A stretch of DNA of 64,000 nucleotides from OMIS01 sp964443885 (GTDB lineage Bacteria; Patescibacteriota; Microgenomatia; UBA1400; PJMF01): contig CAYUES010000001.1 of NCBI GenBank assembly GCA_964443885.1, positions 7,291 to 71,290 on the forward strand, read 5' to 3'. The notes beneath the pieces are model-generated. The model did not search any database and was not told the origin of the DNA. It saw only the letters and a list, made by a program, of their open reading frames with translations. Every line of letters begins with the position of its first letter. Positions within the stretch are counted from its first letter, which is position 1. This document shows, in pieces, positions 43,608-52,302 of the stretch. The position numbers and the translations under genes are program-made.

Positions 43608-43705
43608 ATTGTAACCCAGCGATCTTGGTTTTGTTTGGCTCTTCAAATAAGTAGTCAGACTTTGGAGATACTTTATGCAGTTTTATCTCGATTTCAAGGT
43701 ATAAT
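43608..43705. promoter_or_regulatory. Divergent promoters of the Trm9-like and Elp3 genes
   Basis: TACAAT (43608-43613) faces the Trm9-like gene with a six-base gap to its ATG; TATAAT (43700-43705) faces elp3 with an eight-base gap. Both transcripts should be leaderless, and the shared 112-base region could co-regulate them. Confidence 0.55.
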
Positions 43706-43713
43706 AGCTTGCT

Positions 43714-45531
43714 ATGGTACTTGAAGAACCTCGGACAGAAAATCAAAAACGAATGACGGAACTGCTGCAAAAAATAGATGCAGTAGCCAGTTTGTCACAT
43801 ACAGAGTACGCCAAACTCGTCAAGAAATTTCCTCAAACAGATGGTGATGTCTACTCAAAAGAAGATATTATTCGTGCCTACCGCGAGTTACAAACCACTG
43901 TTGGTTTCAAAAGTACCCCGGCCGAGTTTATTGCTAAAGTCCGCATGAAACCAATGCGCACGCAATCTGGAGTGGCGCCAATTACTGTTTTGACCAAACC
44001 ATTCCCCTGCCCTGGCAAGTGTATTTTTTGTCCAAATGACATCAGAATGCCCAAGAGTTACTTGAGTGATGAACCAGGTGCGCAGCGCGCTGAGCGAAAC
44101 TACTTTGATCCATACTTGCAAACATATAATCGCCTGCAGGCGCTGCATAATATTGGCCATGAAGTTGATAAGGCAGAGATTATAGTTTTGGGTGGCACTT
44201 GGTCGTATTATCCTGAAGCGTATCAGATTTGGTTTATTAAGGAATGTTTTAAAGCGCTTAATGATTTTGGACTGCGTGATGATCGGCTGGTGGTAGAAAG
44301 ACGGTATGCCGACATGCAAGCGACATTGGAAAAAAACTTTCAGCATGCACCAACCAACAGTCCAACCGAGAACGAACACAACTTGGAAAAGCACAAAATT
44401 GACGGCACTGTATTAGATAAAAGTTACAACCAAACTGTTTCGCAGTTGTACGTCGCACCCGAGCGACTCGGTGGTTTTGATGAGTATCAACAAGCCAGCT
44501 GGGATGAACTTATAGCCGAGCAACTAGTAAACGAAACAGCCCAAGTTCGCAACGTGGGACTCGTGATTGAAACTCGGCCTGATAATATTTCTGAAGCTGA
44601 AGTGTTGCGTGTTCGCCGCCTGGGTTGTACCAAAACGCAGATTGGGATTCAAAGTTTACAAGATGAAGTTTTGACCAAAAACAAACGTGGACATGATGTG
44701 GCTGCAACTCGTAAAGCTTTTCGATTACTGCGCCGAGCTGGCTTTAAAATTCATGCGCACTGGATGGCAAATTTGTATGGTTCTAGTGTTGAGCTAGATA
44801 AAAAAGACTTTAGTGAACTTTTCAGTGATCCTGATTTTATGCCAGATGAACTGAAAGTCTATCCATGTTCATTAATTGGTAGTGCCGAGTTAATGCAGTA
44901 CTACAAAAAAGGTTTGTGGAAACCGTACTCACACGAGGAACTCTTGGATGTCGTCACTTTCGCAATCAAAAGTACGCCTGAGTACTGTCGGTTAACACGC
45001 ATTATTCGTGACATTCCTTCTACTGACATTGTGGTGGGAAATAAAATGACCAACTTCAGACAAGTCGCTGAAGAAGCCTTGAAAAAAGATGGTGAACACT
45101 CCAACGATATTCGTGAACGTGAAATTAGAGATCAAAAATATACGCGTGAGCAGCTGGTTCTGAAAGAAACTCACTACGCTACTTCAGTTAGTGAAGAGTA
45201 TTTTTTGCAGTTTGTGATCCCCGAGACGAATCAAATTATTGGGTTCCTACGCTTGAGCCTGCCTAAAGAGGCGGCTTTCATCCCTGAACTGGCAACTGCA
45301 GCTTTAATTCGAGAAGTCCACGTTTATGGTGACTTGGTGAAACTGGGAACTCGCACCTCAGATACTGCGCAACATCGTGGGCTTGGCTCAGAGTTATTAG
45401 TACGAGCACAGGAAATTGCAAAAGAAGCTGAGTTTAAGAAACTTACAGTCATTTCTGCGATTGGCACGCGCGAGTACTACCGCAAACGCGGCTTTAGTGA
45501 TGGTGAGTTGTATCAACACCTCGAGCTGTAG
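43714..45531 (+). CDS. elp3: Elp3-type tRNA uridine-34 carboxymethylation enzyme
   Basis: A 605-residue radical SAM-acetyltransferase. The N-terminal tRNA-binding region includes VRMKPMRTQSGVAPITVLTKPF. The 4Fe-4S ligands are in PCPGKCIFCP (residues ~95-104), followed by the family's DEPGAQRA and IIVLGGTWSYYP. The C-terminal GNAT domain has ALIREVHVYG, QHRGLGSELL (acetyl-CoA loop) and YYRKRGF. Elp3 installs carboxymethyl at U34 from acetyl-CoA. It is normal in archaea and eukaryotes and patchy in bacteria, which mostly use MnmE/MnmG. It is divergent from a Trm9-like gene. Confidence 0.95.
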   Translation: MVLEEPRTENQKRMTELLQKIDAVASLSHTEYAKLVKKFPQTDGDVYSKEDIIRAYRELQTTVGFKSTPAEFIAKVRMKPMRTQSGVAPITVLTKPFPCPGKCIFCPNDIRMPKSYLSDEPGAQRAERNYFDPYLQTYNRLQALHNIGHEVDKAEIIVLGGTWSYYPEAYQIWFIKECFKALNDFGLRDDRLVVERRYADMQATLEKNFQHAPTNSPTENEHNLEKHKIDGTVLDKSYNQTVSQLYVAPERLGGFDEYQQASWDELIAEQLVNETAQVRNVGLVIETRPDNISEAEVLRVRRLGCTKTQIGIQSLQDEVLTKNKRGHDVAATRKAFRLLRRAGFKIHAHWMANLYGSSVELDKKDFSELFSDPDFMPDELKVYPCSLIGSAELMQYYKKGLWKPYSHEELLDVVTFAIKSTPEYCRLTRIIRDIPSTDIVVGNKMTNFRQVAEEALKKDGEHSNDIREREIRDQKYTREQLVLKETHYATSVSEEYFLQFVIPETNQIIGFLRLSLPKEAAFIPELATAALIREVHVYGDLVKLGTRTSDTAQHRGLGSELLVRAQEIAKEAEFKKLTVISAIGTREYYRKRGFSDGELYQHLEL

Positions 45532-45610
45532 TTAGTGTGTGTGGTTTTTGTGCTCCGCTGCAATGTGCAGAGCCACTTTAAATTTCCCATAAAACTTGTA
45601 CTGTAGTAAG

Positions 45611-46258
45611 GTGACTAAACAACAACTACAATCTTCTGGTTGGTTTACCATTATTACGCTGCTGGTTTTGGCCTTGAGTATTTTTACTTCCAATAAAGTC
45701 ACACAAGCTGATCTCTCGACAGTTTCCAAGGCTTTAGAAGAAGCGAGTGAGCTGCTTCATCAGACTGAAGTAGCTACTAATTCTAACTCCAACCTTATTG
45801 CGCAACCTCAAACAACAGCTACCAGTAGTGGCAAAATAACTCCGCCTACAGCCAGCCAATCGGCTCTTGTGACTCGAATAATTGATGGTGATACGTTTGA
45901 GTTGGAAAGTGGCGAAACTGTCAGATACATCGGGATTGATACACCTGAAACCAAACACCCGCAGAAAGGTGTTGAGTGTTTTGGCAAGGAAGCAGCCGAG
46001 AAAAATACAGCACTTCTCTTAGGAAAAGTAGTCAACTTGGAAAAGGACGTCAACGAAACGGATCGCTATGGCAGGTTGCTGCGCTATGTCTGGATTGGTG
46101 ACACTTTACTCAATGAAAGTCTGGTTTTAGATGGATATGCAGTAGCTTCAGCGTATCCACCAGATGTTAAGTATCAGAAGTTCTTAGATGAAGCGGAGAC
46201 TGTAGCACGCGAAAGTAATCAAGGTTTGTGGCGAGGTTGTGATCAAGTGCAGCCGTAG
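45611..46258 (+). CDS. Membrane-anchored thermonuclease (SNase) family protein
   Basis: 215 residues: an N-terminal membrane helix or signal anchor (~8-28), a Ser/Thr/Gln linker and an SNase domain (~80-210). Catalytic motifs are RIIDGDTFEL (Asp), VRYIGIDTPET (Arg, Asp) and DRYGRLLRYVW (second Arg). A secreted or surface nuclease would fit scavenging of nucleic acids by an organism with few biosynthetic pathways. I start at GTG 45611 because TACTGT ends six bases upstream and the longer frame needs TTG. Confidence 0.83.
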   Translation: MTKQQLQSSGWFTIITLLVLALSIFTSNKVTQADLSTVSKALEEASELLHQTEVATNSNSNLIAQPQTTATSSGKITPPTASQSALVTRIIDGDTFELESGETVRYIGIDTPETKHPQKGVECFGKEAAEKNTALLLGKVVNLEKDVNETDRYGRLLRYVWIGDTLLNESLVLDGYAVASAYPPDVKYQKFLDEAETVARESNQGLWRGCDQVQP

Positions 46259-46278
46259 CTGAAAGTTTGTGCAAGTTA

Positions 46279-46632
46279 TTACTCAAGCTCGAGGTCTTTG
46301 CTTGGATCATCCATCCCAAAGCGTTCTTTAGTAAGCGCAATTTTTCGCTTCATTACTTCGGTAATATCAATATCGAGTTCAATCGAAAGCAAAATTAACG
46401 AACCTAAAACATCTGCAAACTCGTCAGCAATATTTTGTTGAGAGAACTTAGCAATTTTAGAGTCGCGCTGTAGATTCATACTAGTGAGGATTTCGTCGGA
46501 AAGCTCACCCAGTTCTTCCACAATCTTCATCGTTCGTGCAAAAGTACGATGCTCTTTATTTTGCAGTGGCCACTTGGTGTTTAAAGTTGTAGAAATTTTT
46601 TTGTACTCAGCGAGTAGTTCTTCAATTGTCAT
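46279..46632 (-). CDS. MazG-like nucleotide pyrophosphohydrolase
   Basis: 117 residues, a single-domain MazG/all-alpha NTP-PPase fold with the metal motif KIVEELGELSDEI (EExxE-like) and IADEFADVLGSLI (ExxD). It would hydrolyse non-canonical or excess NTPs. It lies 18 bases after recQ on the same strand, with AAAGG before its ATG, so it is probably cotranscribed with the helicase. Confidence 0.8.
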   Translation of the reverse strand: MTIEELLAEYKKISTTLNTKWPLQNKEHRTFARTMKIVEELGELSDEILTSMNLQRDSKIAKFSQQNIADEFADVLGSLILLSIELDIDITEVMKRKIALTKERFGMDDPSKDLELE

Positions 46633-46650
46633 GAAACCTTTACATCTGAT

Positions 46651-48153
46651 TTATACTATTATTTTATCACTACCTGGCAGAAAATGGGTAAGCCATTGTT
46701 GCTGCCAGCCTAACCCAAAGCCAGGCAACTCCCGTAACGCTTCGGGAGTTTGCGGCTGAAGTGCCGCAAGCATCAGTAACTGCGCATCTGTCAGCACTTC
46801 GGCAACTGATGAAAGCTGGAGTTTTTTCTTGAGATTTTTGCGTTGACTGTCCAAGTTTTTGATTCTGGTATGTTGCTCAACTGTGCAAAATAATCTCGAA
46901 AATAAGGTATTTTTTGCAGCGCTTTCAGGTATTAAAGTAAGCTCACAACTATCACAGTTCTGACAAAGATCTTGGCTTTCTTCATTAAAGTACTGCAAAA
47001 TTGTGATCATCCGGCAGTTTGTACTCAACGCATAGTTCTGCATTTTCTTAAGTTTCGCTCTTTTATTTTTCTTGTCTTCTGCTGATGTTATTTGTTCCGC
47101 CAGACCCAGATGAATCCGCTCATTTTTACTATTGAACAGTAGGTAGCAGTAGGCCGCCTCTCCGCCACGGCCACCGCGCCCGATTTCTTGATAGTATGCT
47201 TCAAGACTACTTGGATAGTGATAATGAATGACAAAAGAAATATTGCTTTTATCGACGCCCATGCCAAATGCCGAAGTAGCGACAACTACGTCCAGATGAT
47301 TCGACATAAATAACTTTTGAATGTACTGGCGTTGTTGCGGTTTGAGATCACCATGATAACAACCTACTTTGATTTTTCCGTGCAGATTTTCTTGGAGTAG
47401 TTCGCTAAGATACTCGGCTGCTTTGCGTGTACTGACATAAATTATTCCTGCTTCGTTAGAATGCTTTTCTAGTAAAAAGTACAACATTATTTCTTGAATT
47501 TGCCTGCTTTCTGTCTTGAAAATTCGAATATGCAAGTTTGATCTAAAGAATGACTGTCTGAAAAATACCGGTTTCACTAACTGTAGTGATTTTTGAATAT
47601 CCACCAGAGTTTTGGTGGTAGCGGTTGCGGTAAAAGCAGCAATGGTTGGTCGTTTCCCTACGCTCGCAATACTACTTATAAATCTATGAATTGATAGATA
47701 CGGCGGCCTAAAATCATGCCCCCACTCACTTATACAGTGTGCTTCATCGATCACGATGAGTGAAATCGTAAGTTTGCGACAAAGTTTGGTGAAGCGTTTT
47801 TGTTGCAAGCGTTCTGGTGAGATATACAGTAATTTATACTTGTTGAGCTTTAAAAGTTGGATTCGCGCATTCACTTCATCTTGCGAAAGTGTGCTAGAAA
47901 TATACGTGGCATAGATGCCTTTGCGCAACAGTGTGTCTACTTGATCTTGCATTAACGCAATCAGTGGCGTGACCACTAGAGTTAGACCCGGGAGTAGTAA
48001 GGCTGGAAGTTGAAAACAAATCGATTTACCTGCCCCAGTTGGCAGCAAAGCCACTGTGTCTTTGCCCTCTAAAATCTTGGAAATTATTTCTTTTTGCTGT
48101 CCGCGAAACGCAGAATAGCTGAAGTACTTGTACAAGGCCGATTCGAGTTCCAT
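46651..48153 (-). CDS. recQ: RecQ-family DNA helicase
   Basis: 500 residues. Motif 0/I region FRGQQKEIISKIL and TGAGKSICFQLP, DEAH motif VIDEAHCISEWGHDFRP, motif III AFTATAT, and motif VI QEIGRGGRGGE. The zinc-binding CRMI...CQNCDSC cluster follows, then a short C-terminal HRDC-like helical segment (EVLTDAQLLMLAALQPQTPEALRELPGFG). The winged-helix region is reduced compared with E. coli RecQ (609). A 3'-5' helicase in repair and recombination. TAGTAT ends six bases before the ATG. Confidence 0.93.
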   Translation of the reverse strand: MELESALYKYFSYSAFRGQQKEIISKILEGKDTVALLPTGAGKSICFQLPALLLPGLTLVVTPLIALMQDQVDTLLRKGIYATYISSTLSQDEVNARIQLLKLNKYKLLYISPERLQQKRFTKLCRKLTISLIVIDEAHCISEWGHDFRPPYLSIHRFISSIASVGKRPTIAAFTATATTKTLVDIQKSLQLVKPVFFRQSFFRSNLHIRIFKTESRQIQEIMLYFLLEKHSNEAGIIYVSTRKAAEYLSELLQENLHGKIKVGCYHGDLKPQQRQYIQKLFMSNHLDVVVATSAFGMGVDKSNISFVIHYHYPSSLEAYYQEIGRGGRGGEAAYCYLLFNSKNERIHLGLAEQITSAEDKKNKRAKLKKMQNYALSTNCRMITILQYFNEESQDLCQNCDSCELTLIPESAAKNTLFSRLFCTVEQHTRIKNLDSQRKNLKKKLQLSSVAEVLTDAQLLMLAALQPQTPEALRELPGFGLGWQQQWLTHFLPGSDKIIV

Positions 48154-48203
48154 CGAGACATACTACAACCAGTAACTTACATAAAGCGTAGCGTCAAAGT
48201 GTA

Positions 48204-49469
48204 CTACTCTTCTTTTTCAGCTTCAGAATTTTCTGATTCTGTCAGCTTTGATGGATCTGACTTGTGAGTCGCAGTAGCCGTTTTGGGAGTAAAGTATTTT
48301 TTCTTTTTCAATTTATCAGGTAGTAATGAAGTATTTTCAGGATACATCTCGTAGCCTTTACCGTACCCCAGATCTTTCATCAAAGAAGTTGGCGCATTGC
48401 GTAGCTCCATCGGAATTGGTAAATTACCAAGCCCTTCAACATCGCGCAGTGCTGCAAAGTATGCATCATAGGCACTGCGATCTTTTTTACAGCGACATAA
48501 ATACGCAACGCCGTGTGCCAAGTTAATCTGTGCTTCAGGATATCCCACATGATGAACAGCTTCAAAAATTGTATTAGCTACGACCAGTGCAGTGGGAGCC
48601 GCCAAGCCAATATCTTCACTCGCAAAAATCACCATTCTGCGCGCAATAAATAATGGATCTTCTCCGGCATGAACCATCCGTGCCAAGTAGTATAAAGCTC
48701 CATCCACATTACTAGCACGCATTGACTTGATGAAAGCACTAATCGTGTCGTAGTGCTCTTCACCTTTTTTGTCGTACTTAATGAAGTTGGATTGGATCGT
48801 TGTTTTTAATGTTTCAATGGTAATTGTTTCGTATAAAGTCAAAGTTTGCTCAACCGCATTCAACAGTTTGCGGCCATCTCCAGAGGAATAATTGAGTAAC
48901 CATTCTTTTGCATCATCGGTGACTGTCGGTGTAACACCCGTTTGTTTTTCCCAGAAAAGCAACGCTTTTGTAAGTAAAAGTTCTAAATCTTCAGTTTGAA
49001 GTTGTTTGAGCGTAAAGACTTTAGTTCGCGAAAGTAATGCTGAGATAACTTCAAAACTTGGGTTTTCAGTGGTCGCGCCAATCAGAAGAATCGCGCCCGT
49101 TTCAACATAGGGAAGCAAAAAATCTTGCTGGGCTTTATTGAATCGATGAATTTCATCCAAGAAAAGTACGGGTGCAAGATCCATGCTTCCAAGTAAAGAA
49201 TTTTTGCGTGCAGCTGCTTCATTGACGATCTCGCGGATGTCAGCTTTGCCTGCAGAGACTGCCGAGAGTTCATAGAACTCACGATTTTGAGTTTTGGCAA
49301 TAATTCGTGCTAATGAAGTTTTACCGACGCCCGGTGGTCCCCAAAAAATAATCGAAAACAACTGATCTTTTTCTAAAGCAACCCGAATTGGTTTACCAGG
49401 GCCAATCAAGTGCTGTTGACCGATATAGTCATCAAGAGAGTGTGGGCGTAGATCTGTGGCAAGCGACAT
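48204..49469 (-). CDS. rarA: Replication-associated recombination protein A
   Basis: A 421-residue AAA+ ATPase (RarA/MgsA/WRNIP1). N-terminal LRPHSLDDYIGQQHLIGPGKP, Walker A WGPPGVGKTSLA, Walker B LFLDEIHRFNKAQQD, sensor 1 IGATTENPSFEV, SRR region, and the C-terminal tetramerisation domain (NVDGALYYLARMVHAGEDP; APTALVVANT). A lysine/threonine/glutamate-rich tail of ~30 residues follows. It acts at stalled forks. TAGAGT ends six bases before the ATG. Confidence 0.95.
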   Translation of the reverse strand: MSLATDLRPHSLDDYIGQQHLIGPGKPIRVALEKDQLFSIIFWGPPGVGKTSLARIIAKTQNREFYELSAVSAGKADIREIVNEAAARKNSLLGSMDLAPVLFLDEIHRFNKAQQDFLLPYVETGAILLIGATTENPSFEVISALLSRTKVFTLKQLQTEDLELLLTKALLFWEKQTGVTPTVTDDAKEWLLNYSSGDGRKLLNAVEQTLTLYETITIETLKTTIQSNFIKYDKKGEEHYDTISAFIKSMRASNVDGALYYLARMVHAGEDPLFIARRMVIFASEDIGLAAPTALVVANTIFEAVHHVGYPEAQINLAHGVAYLCRCKKDRSAYDAYFAALRDVEGLGNLPIPMELRNAPTSLMKDLGYGKGYEMYPENTSLLPDKLKKKKYFTPKTATATHKSDPSKLTESENSEAEKEE

Positions 49470-49580
49470 AGCTACACTCTAACAGGTTTTTTTGTTTTGG
49501 AAAAGATTCGGGTTTACTGGTGCTGTGGTCTGCAACTCTGAAAGTCGGAAAATCAAATGACTTATGTAGTAATTTACTGG

Positions 49581-50525
49581 TTATATATTCTTAAGTACTG
49601 AATAAAAATCATTCTTTATGGTTTCGGTGACTAGTACTTCGACGATTCCCACGTCTGGCTGGCCGTAGTAAATCAAACTACCGAGCGGCAACAATAAAAC
49701 TGCTGCTACTGCCGCTAGATCTTCTTCACCCATAACCAGAAGGTGCTGCCATTTTTTTTCTGAAATTTCTTCAATTTTTGCTACCAACTCCACGGTAATT
49801 TCACCTGCAGGATTAGTCGCCCTGACTTGAATCAGATCCAGCAGTTTACTGGAAGGCTGATACTCTACTCGCTTCTTTTTAAAATCAATGATCGCCGCAG
49901 TGTACTGCCAATTATTTGCAAAAAATGTCTCAAAAGTTGAGTCACCGACCAAACAGATAATTGCAGATGATTGATTTTCTCTTGGCTCTGTCACAATCGT
50001 GCCGTGTGGTTTAGAAAAATAACTGCGCTGTCGCTCAGTCAATTTCAAATTCTTTGCAAAGATATTTTTATAGACGTTTCCCTCGCGATCGATTTGCCCT
50101 TTTCTGATTCTTTTACTCGAGATTATTTCGCCGACTTCATCAAATAAAAGTGGCGCTTTCTCAACATGAAGTGCAGTCAAACTAAGTGAGATTCTTTTAT
50201 TATTAATAGCTTCTGCACCTGTCACTGTCTCAGGAGTTACACAAAGTGCTTCGATACGAGCATCAGAAGTAGTCGGTCCATAGACGTCTGTTAAGGCTGT
50301 AATCTCACAAGAAATATTCTGATCCTTACAAAAATCAGCGACTGCTTTTTCACGCACATCATAAGGCTCCAGCTGATCATACAAATCTTTATGAAGGGTA
50401 ATCTCTGGCTTAGTCAGACCGATAACCAGCTGCTCCGCCAGACTGGCAGCGTACTTCAGAAAAGCCCGATGTCCTGCATGAAAATGATCAAATGTGCCCC
50501 CAAGTGCTAGTACTGTATACTTCAT
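49581..50525 (-). CDS. Fused archaeal-type PPAT and GTP-dependent dephospho-CoA kinase
   Basis: 314 residues. Residues 1-~150 are an archaeal/eukaryotic-type phosphopantetheine adenylyltransferase: LGGTFDHFHAGHRAFL (HxGH), VYGPTTSD and ISSKRIRKG (ISSxxIR). Residues ~160-314 match the DUF359 GTP-dependent dephospho-CoA kinase of archaea: SKPHGTIV, ICLVGDSTFETF, AAIIDFKKKRVEY, NPAGEIT and MGEEDLAAVAAVLLLPLGSLIYYGQP. Together they would catalyse the last two steps of CoA synthesis, as eukaryotic CoASY does with an unrelated kinase domain. It is followed upstream by mutY on the same strand, 24 bases away. Confidence 0.9.
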   Translation of the reverse strand: MKYTVLALGGTFDHFHAGHRAFLKYAASLAEQLVIGLTKPEITLHKDLYDQLEPYDVREKAVADFCKDQNISCEITALTDVYGPTTSDARIEALCVTPETVTGAEAINNKRISLSLTALHVEKAPLLFDEVGEIISSKRIRKGQIDREGNVYKNIFAKNLKLTERQRSYFSKPHGTIVTEPRENQSSAIICLVGDSTFETFFANNWQYTAAIIDFKKKRVEYQPSSKLLDLIQVRATNPAGEITVELVAKIEEISEKKWQHLLVMGEEDLAAVAAVLLLPLGSLIYYGQPDVGIVEVLVTETIKNDFYSVLKNI

Positions 50526-50549
50526 AAAATTTTAAGATTACTTATTTAT

Positions 50550-51359
50550 TCACTCAGCTAACGAAATATATCCAGAATCTTGAACGACCAATTTTTCATC
50601 TAGTAACTGATCGAGTGCACTCTTAAAATGCTCCGGGTTTGACCGCAATTTTTCTATTAATTCGCTAGTATGCTGCCTGTTTTCTTGAGTCAGCAACCGA
50701 ATAATCTCACCTCGTACTTGGCGCAGTGACCCAGTAAACTTACTTTGCTTAGTATACTGTTTACTTCGCCGATTTTGGTTGGGCAAAATTTTCTTCAGGT
50801 AACTACCATAGTCCATCAACGCCCAGTACCACTCTCGAGGATTTTCTTCATCCACGGTTTCTTGTATGTGTGCCAGCAGTTCTGTATCCGTAATACTCTC
50901 TTGGAGTGGAAAAAAGTGATAGAGATAGATTGTTCGGACGTTTGTCTCGATTAAAACCACTGGCTGATCATACGCAAACGCACAGATCGCACTGGCTGTG
51001 TATGGGCCAATTCCAGGAAGTTCCAAAAGCTCTTGCTCTGTTTGTGGAAAGTGGCCAGCGTACGTTTCTTCAACCGCTTTAGCACACTGAAGTGCGTACT
51101 TTGCGCGACGGTTGTAGCCCAAGCCTTGCCACATAATTAAAACCTCGCTCAAAGGAGCTGCTGCTAAAACTTTTGTACTTGGAAACTTTTCAATAAATGC
51201 AAGATACTTAGGAATCACCCGCTCGACTTGAGTTTGTTGGAGCATCAACTCAGAAACCAAAATATGGTATGGATCACGAGTCAAACGCCAAGGCAACGTA
51301 TGTCGCCCATGGTGAAAGTACCAAGATCTGATGAATTTTTGAAATTTTTGAGTATCCAT
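50550..51359 (-). CDS. MutY-like adenine glycosylase without iron-sulfur cluster
   Basis: 269 residues. The HhH-GPD glycosylase core shows HTLPWRLTRDPYHILVSELMLQQTQV (with the E37-equivalent), LPGIGPYTASAICAFAY hairpin, and VVLIETNVRTIY, in which the catalytic Asp position (LDGNV in E. coli MutY) is Glu. The four-Cys FeS loop is absent; the region after MDYGSYLKKI has no Cys. Instead of the NUDIX-like domain, the C-terminus is a winged-helix-like segment (~200-269). It should remove A opposite 8-oxoG or act on another mismatch. Confidence 0.82.
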   Translation of the reverse strand: MDTQKFQKFIRSWYFHHGRHTLPWRLTRDPYHILVSELMLQQTQVERVIPKYLAFIEKFPSTKVLAAAPLSEVLIMWQGLGYNRRAKYALQCAKAVEETYAGHFPQTEQELLELPGIGPYTASAICAFAYDQPVVLIETNVRTIYLYHFFPLQESITDTELLAHIQETVDEENPREWYWALMDYGSYLKKILPNQNRRSKQYTKQSKFTGSLRQVRGEIIRLLTQENRQHTSELIEKLRSNPEHFKSALDQLLDEKLVVQDSGYISLAE

Positions 51360-51362
51360 TAT

Positions 51363-51500
51363 CTAACTCTTAATCGGCACGGCAATTCCTAGTTTCTGAG
51401 TTAACCACGGAGTGATCGGTGGTTCAACCATCAAAGTCATAAAGATTACCCAAAAACCACCACGGGCTGCACTACAAACATAATAAGTAAGAAGTTGCAT
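51363..51500 (-). CDS. Small 45-residue coupled ORF, putative
   Basis: I translated this short frame directly: MQLLTYYVCSAARGG then a hydrophobic run (FWVIFMTLMV) and a basic/proline-rich end. Its ATG overlaps the upstream methyltransferase stop (TGATG) and its stop is three bases from the mutY ATG, so it is perfectly placed for coupled translation. It is too short to judge homology; it could be a membrane peptide or a translational relay. Confidence 0.4.
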   Translation of the reverse strand: MQLLTYYVCSAARGGFWVIFMTLMVEPPITPWLTQKLGIAVPIKS

Positions 51501-52234
51501 CACTCATTTTTTGGCAAAACAAACCCCAAGGTCAAGTAGACAGTTTTTCCTCTCATTCTTTCAAATTGAGGGTTTTCTCCTAAAAACTCTTCAGTAGGAG
51601 TGATTTCTTGGTAATTTTGTAGTTGTAATCCTGCCTCTATAAATGGCTGTAAGTAACTACGAGTTGGTCTAAAATAAAATGGAAACATTTTTCCTGCCAT
51701 TTCTATTTCACCTTTTACGTCTTCTCCATAGGTAGTGAGCCCAGAGTATCGTGAATTTGCACGCAACATTTTTTGTAAATATGGATACATGGGATGCACA
51801 ACTGTAAAAACAAACTTGCCACCGGGTTTGAGAACACGAGCAACTTCTTTTCCTAAACCAGACAAATTTTCAACATACATTAAAACAAAGCGAGAAATCG
51901 CAATATCAAAAGACTGATCTGCAAAAGGAAGTGGTTCATTCAAATCAACAAGTTGAGTTGGTAAATCAGGATGTTTTTCTCTAGCTTTTTCTAGTTGGAC
52001 CTCAGAGCCGTCTACTGCGGTTACAATAGCACCAGCGCTTATAAGTTGTACTGCTACAAACCCATCTCCACAACCTAAATCTACAACTGTTCTTCCCGCT
52101 ACTTCATCAATCAACCTCTTAAAAACAGGTAGTTCTGCAGCTTCTTCAAAGGTCAGATCAAATTTTTTTGTTTCTTTTGCTTCGTGAAAATTTTGTGCTC
52201 CACCATTCCACTTTTCTGCATCTTTTATTGTCAT
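51500..52234 (-). CDS. Class I SAM-dependent methyltransferase
   Basis: 244 residues with motif I VVDLGCGDGFVAVQL (near 50), acid in VTAVDGSEVQL, FDIAISRFVLMYV and RVLKPGGKFVFTV. Typical Methyltransf_11 type, with a C-terminal segment resembling ubiquinone/small-molecule methyltransferases. TATAAT (minus strand, 52242-52247) ends seven bases before the ATG. It heads a tight operon with the 45-residue frame and mutY. Substrate unknown. Confidence 0.8.
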   Translation of the reverse strand: MTIKDAEKWNGGAQNFHEAKETKKFDLTFEEAAELPVFKRLIDEVAGRTVVDLGCGDGFVAVQLISAGAIVTAVDGSEVQLEKAREKHPDLPTQLVDLNEPLPFADQSFDIAISRFVLMYVENLSGLGKEVARVLKPGGKFVFTVVHPMYPYLQKMLRANSRYSGLTTYGEDVKGEIEMAGKMFPFYFRPTRSYLQPFIEAGLQLQNYQEITPTEEFLGENPQFERMRGKTVYLTLGFVLPKNE

Positions 52235-52302
52235 TGAAAGTATTATACAGGATGTAAATCACTGTATCTGCTGATGAAAATGGAAAATTGATGATACAAG
52301 TG

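Noticed and set aside
43888..44394. 168-codon minus-strand frame inside elp3
   Set aside because: It lies opposite the conserved radical SAM core and has low-complexity, non-protein-like composition.
51498..51502. UGA recoded as glycine, as in some CPR groups
   Set aside because: TGA ends conserved genes exactly where expected (for example the TGATG junction here and the AbiEii-like gene at 27457), so it is a stop.
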